A stretch of DNA of 64,000 nucleotides from Streptomyces ferrugineus (GTDB lineage Bacteria > Actinomycetota > Actinomycetes > Streptomycetales > Streptomycetaceae), in NCBI RefSeq assembly GCF_015160855.1, contig NZ_CP063373.1, positions 744,001 to 808,000 of the forward strand, given 5' to 3'. Below are positions 58,945 to 64,000 of this stretch, in pieces. Under the pieces are notes generated by a model. That model ran no database searches. It saw only the letters and a list, made by a program, of their open reading frames with translations, and was not told where the DNA came from. The position numbers were made by a program, and so were the translations under genes. The first letter of the stretch is position 1. Each line of letters begins with the position of its first letter.

Positions 58945-61900
58945 GTGCCCAGCCCCTCTCGCCGCCGCTCGCTCGCGGGTGTCCGGCGCCATCGCGCCGG
59001 ACGTCCCGCGCGTGCCGTCGCCCTGACGTCCGGCAGTGTGCTGCTGGCACTGTGCGCCACCTTGTTGCCGTCGCCCGTGCTGACGCCGTTCGCCCAGGCC
59101 GCCCCGGGCGTGTCCGGGGACGACAGCGCCCCGCCCGAGCAGCGCACCGGCACCGCGGCGGGCCGGGGCCACGAGGTGGGCGCCGGGCGCACCGACGCCA
59201 CCGGAAGAGACACGCTGGACGCCGAGGACCTGAAGGCGGCCAAGGGCGCGCTGCGGCTGCACGAGTCCGGCCCCGGGTTCACTCCCGTCGAGCCGAAGGT
59301 GAAGACCCAGAAGCTCGAACCCACCACCACGGGCGGCTCGGACGGCTCCACGGGCTTCGACGCGGGGCGCAGCGTCGAGCTGTCCGGGGAACGGACCGCG
59401 AACTCCAAGGAGTTCCGCAACCCCGACGGCACCCGCACCACCCGCGTCTACACCGAGCCGGTGCACTACCGGGACGACTCCGGGACCTGGAAGGAGATCG
59501 ACACCTCCCTGGTCCCGGCCGCCAGGGCCGAGGGCACGCCGGAGGAGGCGGGCGGCGACCGGCTCGCCGCCAGCGCCGACGACACCGGACTCACCCTGGC
59601 CACCCGTGGTGACGACGCCGCGCTGGCCGAGCTGAAGGTCGACGACGGCCGGCACAAGGTCGGCTTCGGACTGGCGGGCGCCTCCGGCAGCACCGCCGAG
59701 GTGCACGACGACGCCGCGCTCTACGAGGACATCCGGCCCGACTCGGACGTGGTGCTGGAGGCGGCGCACGGGGCCGTCAAGGAGACGATCGTCCTCAACT
59801 CGCCCGACGCGCCGCGGGACTGGACCTTCCCGCTCGACCTCGACGGGCTCACCCCGTCGCTCGACGAGCACGGGGCCGTGCTGCTGAAGGACGCCCGGGG
59901 CAAGGCCCAGGCCGTCATCCCGAAGGGGTGGATGGAGGACTCCGGCCACGACCCGGAGACCGGCGGCCCGGCCCTCTCCGGGGACGTCGACTACCGCCTG
60001 GTGAAGCGCGACGGCCGCTGGTCGCTGAAGGTCGAGCTGGACGACGCCTGGCTGGACGCGCCGCAGCGCGTCTACCCCGTGCGGGTCGACCCCAGCGTCG
60101 ACGACATCGACACCAACGGCGACTCCTTCGTCCAGGACACCTGGCCGGACGGCAACTTCGCCGGTGACGACGAGCTGAAGATCGGCAGCTACGACGGCGG
60201 CACCAACCGGGCGATCAGCTACATGCGGTTCGACAACGTCACCAGCCAGCTGAAGAATCGTTACGTCCTCAACGCCGACCTCGGCCTGTACAACGTCTGG
60301 TCCTCCAGCTGCACCGCGAAGGAGATGACGGTCAACCAGGTCACCGGCTCGTGGAGTTCCACCACGGTCACCTGGAACAACCGTCCGCCGAGCGCCGCCA
60401 ACGTGATCGCCTCCGACTCCTTCGCCTACGGCGAGAACTGCGGCGGCTCCAAGTGGCGCGTCATCGACCTGGGCAAGAAGGGCACCGACCTCGTCGAGGG
60501 CTGGGTCAACGGCTCGGTCACCAACCACGGCCTGGCGATGTGGGCCGACTTCGCCTCCTCCGGCCCCTGGAAGCGCTTCGGCAGCGCCAACTCCGCCAAC
60601 AAGCCCTACCTGGCCATCACACACAGCGCATACGGCGCCCAGTACAGCGTCGGCTCACAGACCGCCCCCCTGACCGGTGGCCAGAGCGGCGAGGTCACCG
60701 TCAACGTCAAGAACCTCGGCGACTTCACCTGGGAGCCGCTCGGCTGGAACGAGGTCCGCCTCGGCGCCCGGGTCCGCGACTACGCCACCGGCGCGCTGAA
60801 GAGCCAGGTCGCCTTCACCCGTCTCAACGAGCGGCTGACGCCCGGTGACGACACGACCCTCAGCGCCCGCATACCCGCGCTGCCACCGGGCCAGTACAAA
60901 ATCAACTTCGACATGCAGCGGCTGCGGGACCAGAAGTGGTTCTCCAGCGAGGACGTCCCCGTCGCCACGGTCACCGTCACCTCGCAGGACGTCGGCCCGC
61001 GCATCACCGACGTCTACCCGAACCCGGGCGGTCAGGTCGGCAGCCTGACCCCGGCGCTGTACATGTCCGCAGAGTCCATCGACGACTACCCGGCGGGTGC
61101 CGCCCTCAACTACTACTTCGAGGTCTGCGAGGGCACCGCCGGCACCCCGACCGGCTGTGTCAACTCCGGCTGGCTGACCAAGCGCACCTGGAACGTCCCG
61201 GCCGGCAAGCTGACCTGGGGCAAGCAGTACATCTGGCGCGTCAAGGCACGCGAGAACGGCCTGGCGACCCCGCTGAGCCCCTTCTACACCTTCACCACCG
61301 CCGTCGAGCAGCCCGCGATCACCTCGCACCTGGGCGGGCAGGGCCTGTCCGGTTCAGGCCGTGAGGTCGACCCGGGCATCGGCAACTACACCACCACCGA
61401 CACCGACGCCACGGTCGCCACGGCCGGCCCCGGCCTGACCGTCACGCGCACCTACAACAGCCGCGACCCGCGCTCCGACAACGCCTTCGGCGCCGGCTGG
61501 TCCACCCGCTACGACATGCGGATCGAGCCCGACGCCGACGGCACCGGCAACGTCGTGGCCACCCTTCCGACGGGCCGTCAGGTCCGCTTCGGCAAGAACC
61601 CCGACGGCAGCTACGCGCCCCCGTACGGCAGCTTCTCCACCCTCACCGCCGTCACCGGCGGCGGCTGGAAGCTGACCGACAAGGAGCAGACGACCTACGC
61701 CTTCGACGACGGCGGCCGGCTCACCGGGGTCACCGACTACCGGGGCCGCGAACAGACCCTCACCTACAACACCTCCGGCGAGCTGACCACCGTCACCGTC
61801 ACCGGCGGCCGCGCTCTGCACCTGACCTGGTCGGGCGGCCACGTCGCCACCGTCACCACCGACGCCCCCGCCGCCGGCGCCGACCCGCTGACCTGGTCGT

Positions 61901-64000
61901 ACACCTACGACGGGGACAAGCTCACGCTGGTCTGCGGCCCGGAGGACAGCCTCGGCGCCTGCACCGCGTACGGCTACGGCGACGGCTCCCACCACCGCAC
62001 GGTCGTCCGTGACGCCGGGCCGTTCTCCTACTGGCGCCTGGACGAGCAGGACGGCGCCACCGACGCCGCCAGCGACCTGCCGCTGGACCGCGACGCACAC
62101 GCCGGCACCTACCGGGACGTCCAGCTCGGCACCGCCGGCGCCCTCGCGGGCAGCGCGGACACGGCGGCCACCTTCAACGGCAGCACCTCCTATGTGCGGC
62201 TGCCGGACCAGCTGGTCACCGACACCCCGTATCTGACCGCCGAGCTGTGGTTCCGCACCACCGGCAGCGGTGTGCTCCTCAGCTACCAGAACCACACCCT
62301 GGAGGAGGCCACCACCGGCAAGTACACCCCGGCCCTGTACGTGGGCACGGACGGCAAGCTGCGCGGCGAGTTCTGGAACGGCGCCGCCGCACCGATCACC
62401 TCCGGCTCCGCCGTCAACGACGGCACCTGGCACCACGCGGCCCTGGCCGCCGCCGGCAACACCCAGACGCTGTACCTGGACGGTGCGAAGGTCGGCAGCC
62501 TGACCGGCGACATCACCCAGGACGACCAGCGCTTCGTCTACCTGGGCGCCGGCTACTGGAACAACTGGCCCGCCACCACCGGCACCATCGGCCACTTCAC
62601 CGGCGACATCGACGAGGCCGCGGTCTACAGCCGCCCCCTCGGCGCCCGCACCGTCGCCGAGCACCACGCCGCAGCCCGGGTCGCCCAGCAGCTCACCAAG
62701 GTGACCCTGCCCAGCGGCCGGGTGCATGCCCAGGTGGCGTACGACACCGTGCACGACCGGGTGTCGTCCTACACCGACGCCGGCGGCGGCACCTACGCCC
62801 TGTCGGCGCTGAAGGTCACCGGCACCGAGGCCAAGCCCGCCACCGACGACGCTCCGGCCGTCGCCGGGACCACCACCCTCACCGCCACGGTCACCGACCC
62901 CGACCAGCGCAAGTCCAGCTACACCTACGACCCGTTGCAGGGCAACCGGCTGATCGAGCAGACCGACGCGCTCGGCAACACCGCGCACTTCGCGTACGAC
63001 ACCGGCGGCTTCCTGGCGGCCACCACCGGCCCCGACGGCTCGGTCACCCGCCTCGGCCACGACGAGCGCGGCAACAAGATCTCGCAGACCACGTGCCGCG
63101 ACACCGCTGACGAGAACACCTGCCGCACCTCGTACTACAGCTACCACCTGAACACCGCCGACCCGCTCGACCCGCGCAACGACCAACTCACCGCCGTACG
63201 CGACGCCCGTTCGTCGAGCGCGAGCGACGACACGTACCGGACGAGCTACGGCTACAACGCCTACGGCGACCGGACGTCCACCACGACCCCGGCCACCGCG
63301 GACTTCCCCTCCGGCCGCACCGAGTCGTTCACCTTCACCGACGGCACGGAGACCGCGGTCGGCGGCGGCACGGTCCCGGCGGGCCTGCTCGCCACCAGCA
63401 CCGACATGCGCGGCAAGGTGACCACGCGGCAGTACACGGCGGCCGGCGACCTCGCCAAGGTGACCGACCCGGCCGGTGTCGTCACCGAGTACACCTACGA
63501 CGCGCTCGGCCGGGAGACCGGCAACAAGGTGATCTCGGACGCGCACCCCGACGGCGTGGCGTCGGCCACGACGTACGACGGCGAGTCCCGCCCGGTCACG
63601 GTGACCGGTCCGGCCATGGCCAACGCGGTCACGGGCACCGATCACCAGGCGCGCACCACGTACACCTACGACGAGGACGGTCGCGTCCTGACCGAGTCCG
63701 TCGCCGACCTCCTCGGCGGCGACCAAACGCGCACCACCACCCGCACGTACGACACCCACGGCCGCCTCGCCACCCGCACCGACCCCGAGGGCAACCAGGA
63801 GACGTACGCCTACGACGTCTACGGCCACCAGACCAGCCGCACCCTGCCCGGCCAGGGAACCTTCCGGTACGCCTACACGGCCCTGGGCAGACTGGCGACG
63901 GTCACCCTCACCGGCTACACCGGCGACCCGAACAACCCGGCCGCGGCGAAGGACGTGGTGCTGGACTCCTACGCGTACGACCCGGCCGGCCGCCTGGCCG
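58945..64000 (+). CDS. N-terminal part of a secreted RHS/YD-repeat protein with DNRLRE and LamG domains
   Basis: The frame is open from GTG 58945 (ribosome site GAAGGAG) to the window end, 1,685 codons, and continues beyond it. Residues about 20-52 form a signal peptide (SGSVLLALCATLLPSPV ... AQA). A DNRLRE-type beta-helix module lies at about residues 385-560 (DIDTNGDSFVQDTWPDGN ... CTAKEMTV). An Ig-like segment follows, then the RHS entry domain at about 800-880 (HLGGQGLSGSGREVDPG, LTVTRTYNSRDPRSDNAFG AGW). A LamG module is inserted at about 1018-1240 (GPFSYWRLDEQDGATD). YD repeats resume to the end (TYDALGRETGNKV, TYDEDGRVLTESV). The C-terminal effector and any immunity gene lie outside the window. 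Confidence 0.9.
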   Translation, partial: MPSPSRRRSLAGVRRHRAGRPARAVALTSGSVLLALCATLLPSPVLTPFAQAAPGVSGDDSAPPEQRTGTAAGRGHEVGAGRTDATGRDTLDAEDLKAAKGALRLHESGPGFTPVEPKVKTQKLEPTTTGGSDGSTGFDAGRSVELSGERTANSKEFRNPDGTRTTRVYTEPVHYRDDSGTWKEIDTSLVPAARAEGTPEEAGGDRLAASADDTGLTLATRGDDAALAELKVDDGRHKVGFGLAGASGSTAEVHDDAALYEDIRPDSDVVLEAAHGAVKETIVLNSPDAPRDWTFPLDLDGLTPSLDEHGAVLLKDARGKAQAVIPKGWMEDSGHDPETGGPALSGDVDYRLVKRDGRWSLKVELDDAWLDAPQRVYPVRVDPSVDDIDTNGDSFVQDTWPDGNFAGDDELKIGSYDGGTNRAISYMRFDNVTSQLKNRYVLNADLGLYNVWSSSCTAKEMTVNQVTGSWSSTTVTWNNRPPSAANVIASDSFAYGENCGGSKWRVIDLGKKGTDLVEGWVNGSVTNHGLAMWADFASSGPWKRFGSANSANKPYLAITHSAYGAQYSVGSQTAPLTGGQSGEVTVNVKNLGDFTWEPLGWNEVRLGARVRDYATGALKSQVAFTRLNERLTPGDDTTLSARIPALPPGQYKINFDMQRLRDQKWFSSEDVPVATVTVTSQDVGPRITDVYPNPGGQVGSLTPALYMSAESIDDYPAGAALNYYFEVCEGTAGTPTGCVNSGWLTKRTWNVPAGKLTWGKQYIWRVKARENGLATPLSPFYTFTTAVEQPAITSHLGGQGLSGSGREVDPGIGNYTTTDTDATVATAGPGLTVTRTYNSRDPRSDNAFGAGWSTRYDMRIEPDADGTGNVVATLPTGRQVRFGKNPDGSYAPPYGSFSTLTAVTGGGWKLTDKEQTTYAFDDGGRLTGVTDYRGREQTLTYNTSGELTTVTVTGGRALHLTWSGGHVATVTTDAPAAGADPLTWSYTYDGDKLTLVCGPEDSLGACTAYGYGDGSHHRTVVRDAGPFSYWRLDEQDGATDAASDLPLDRDAHAGTYRDVQLGTAGALAGSADTAATFNGSTSYVRLPDQLVTDTPYLTAELWFRTTGSGVLLSYQNHTLEEATTGKYTPALYVGTDGKLRGEFWNGAAAPITSGSAVNDGTWHHAALAAAGNTQTLYLDGAKVGSLTGDITQDDQRFVYLGAGYWNNWPATTGTIGHFTGDIDEAAVYSRPLGARTVAEHHAAARVAQQLTKVTLPSGRVHAQVAYDTVHDRVSSYTDAGGGTYALSALKVTGTEAKPATDDAPAVAGTTTLTATVTDPDQRKSSYTYDPLQGNRLIEQTDALGNTAHFAYDTGGFLAATTGPDGSVTRLGHDERGNKISQTTCRDTADENTCRTSYYSYHLNTADPLDPRNDQLTAVRDARSSSASDDTYRTSYGYNAYGDRTSTTTPATADFPSGRTESFTFTDGTETAVGGGTVPAGLLATSTDMRGKVTTRQYTAAGDLAKVTDPAGVVTEYTYDALGRETGNKVISDAHPDGVASATTYDGESRPVTVTGPAMANAVTGTDHQARTTYTYDEDGRVLTESVADLLGGDQTRTTTRTYDTHGRLATRTDPEGNQETYAYDVYGHQTSRTLPGQGTFRYAYTALGRLATVTLTGYTGDPNNPAAAKDVVLDSYAYDPAGRLA

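Noticed and set aside
61354..63828. Long antisense open frame of about 824 codons inside the RHS gene
   Set aside because: It has Gly/Val/Arg-rich low-complexity content with no domain, no ribosome site, and is the mirror of a well-supported RHS frame; high-GC DNA produces such shadows.

Overview
The window is chromosomal DNA of a Streptomyces-type actinomycete. The grounds are a very high GC content with strong third-position GC, many GTG/TTG starts, and a characteristic gene set: mycothiol-linked maleylpyruvate isomerase-fold proteins, F420-type PPOX oxidoreductases, actinobacterial XPB helicase, the futalosine menaquinone genes mqnB and mqnD, a Scr1/DUF397/HATPase cluster and a textbook CebR operator. 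I see no rRNA, tRNA, CRISPR array, intact insertion sequence or prophage.

Layout. (1) 1-8.4 kb: housekeeping and small enzymes: an aldo/keto reductase, the murR-murQ peptidoglycan-recycling operon with a RpiR-type operator, a translationally coupled zinc-ribbon/DUF4031 pair, an AhpD-like protein, an F420 PPOX protein, a mycothiol isomerase-GNAT fusion, an HD phosphohydrolase, and cutC preceded by DasR-like sequences. (2) 8.4-17.2 kb: nucleic-acid ATPases: a HelD/HelR-type RNA polymerase-recycling ATPase, XPB, and the helicase-C/WYL-like protein that commonly accompanies XPB. Between the last two sit a fusion of a UPF0114 membrane protein to an IstB-type AAA ATPase and two secreted microproteins. 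(3) 17.4-24.6 kb: a membrane protein, a HAD phosphatase, a cold-shock protein, the lipoprotein-mqnB-mqnD operon, an MFS transporter and DUF3027. (4) 24.6-31.1 kb: an accessory region: a TioE/MerR regulator divergent from an erythromycin esterase-like gene, a cytidine deaminase cut off at a recombination junction, a three-gene Uma2 module, a HTH protein and the HATPase-Scr1-DUF397 cluster. (5) 31.2-43.9 kb: a sacsin-like GHKL ATPase, a secreted protein, a CtpE-like P-type ATPase, an NCS2 purine permease, a MarR-MFS pair, a GNAT, a second Uma2 protein, thpR and a 29-residue membrane peptide. (6) 44-58.5 kb: regulated, niche-adaptation genes: a one-polypeptide HxlR regulator/FAD oxidoreductase divergent from a methyltransferase across a perfect palindrome, a secreted SnoaL-like protein, a DHFR-family protein, an SGNH hydrolase, a TetR-controlled DrrAB-type exporter with paired operators, a CebR-controlled GH5-CBM2 endoglucanase and an FG-GAP surface protein. 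(7) From 58.9 kb to the end: the N-terminal 1,685 codons of a secreted RHS/YD-repeat protein that runs off the window.

How the genes work together. Several pairs are self-contained regulator-target units whose operators can be read directly: MurR/murQ, TioE-type MerR/esterase, MarR/MFS, HxlR-oxidoreductase/methyltransferase and TetR/DrrAB. murQ, the possible DasR-like boxes before cutC and the CebR box before the cellulase tie the area to amino-sugar and cellulose use. The least conventional items are the UPF0114-IstB fusion with its microproteins, the HxlR-FAD fusion with its operator, and the Uma2 triad beside a broken deaminase.
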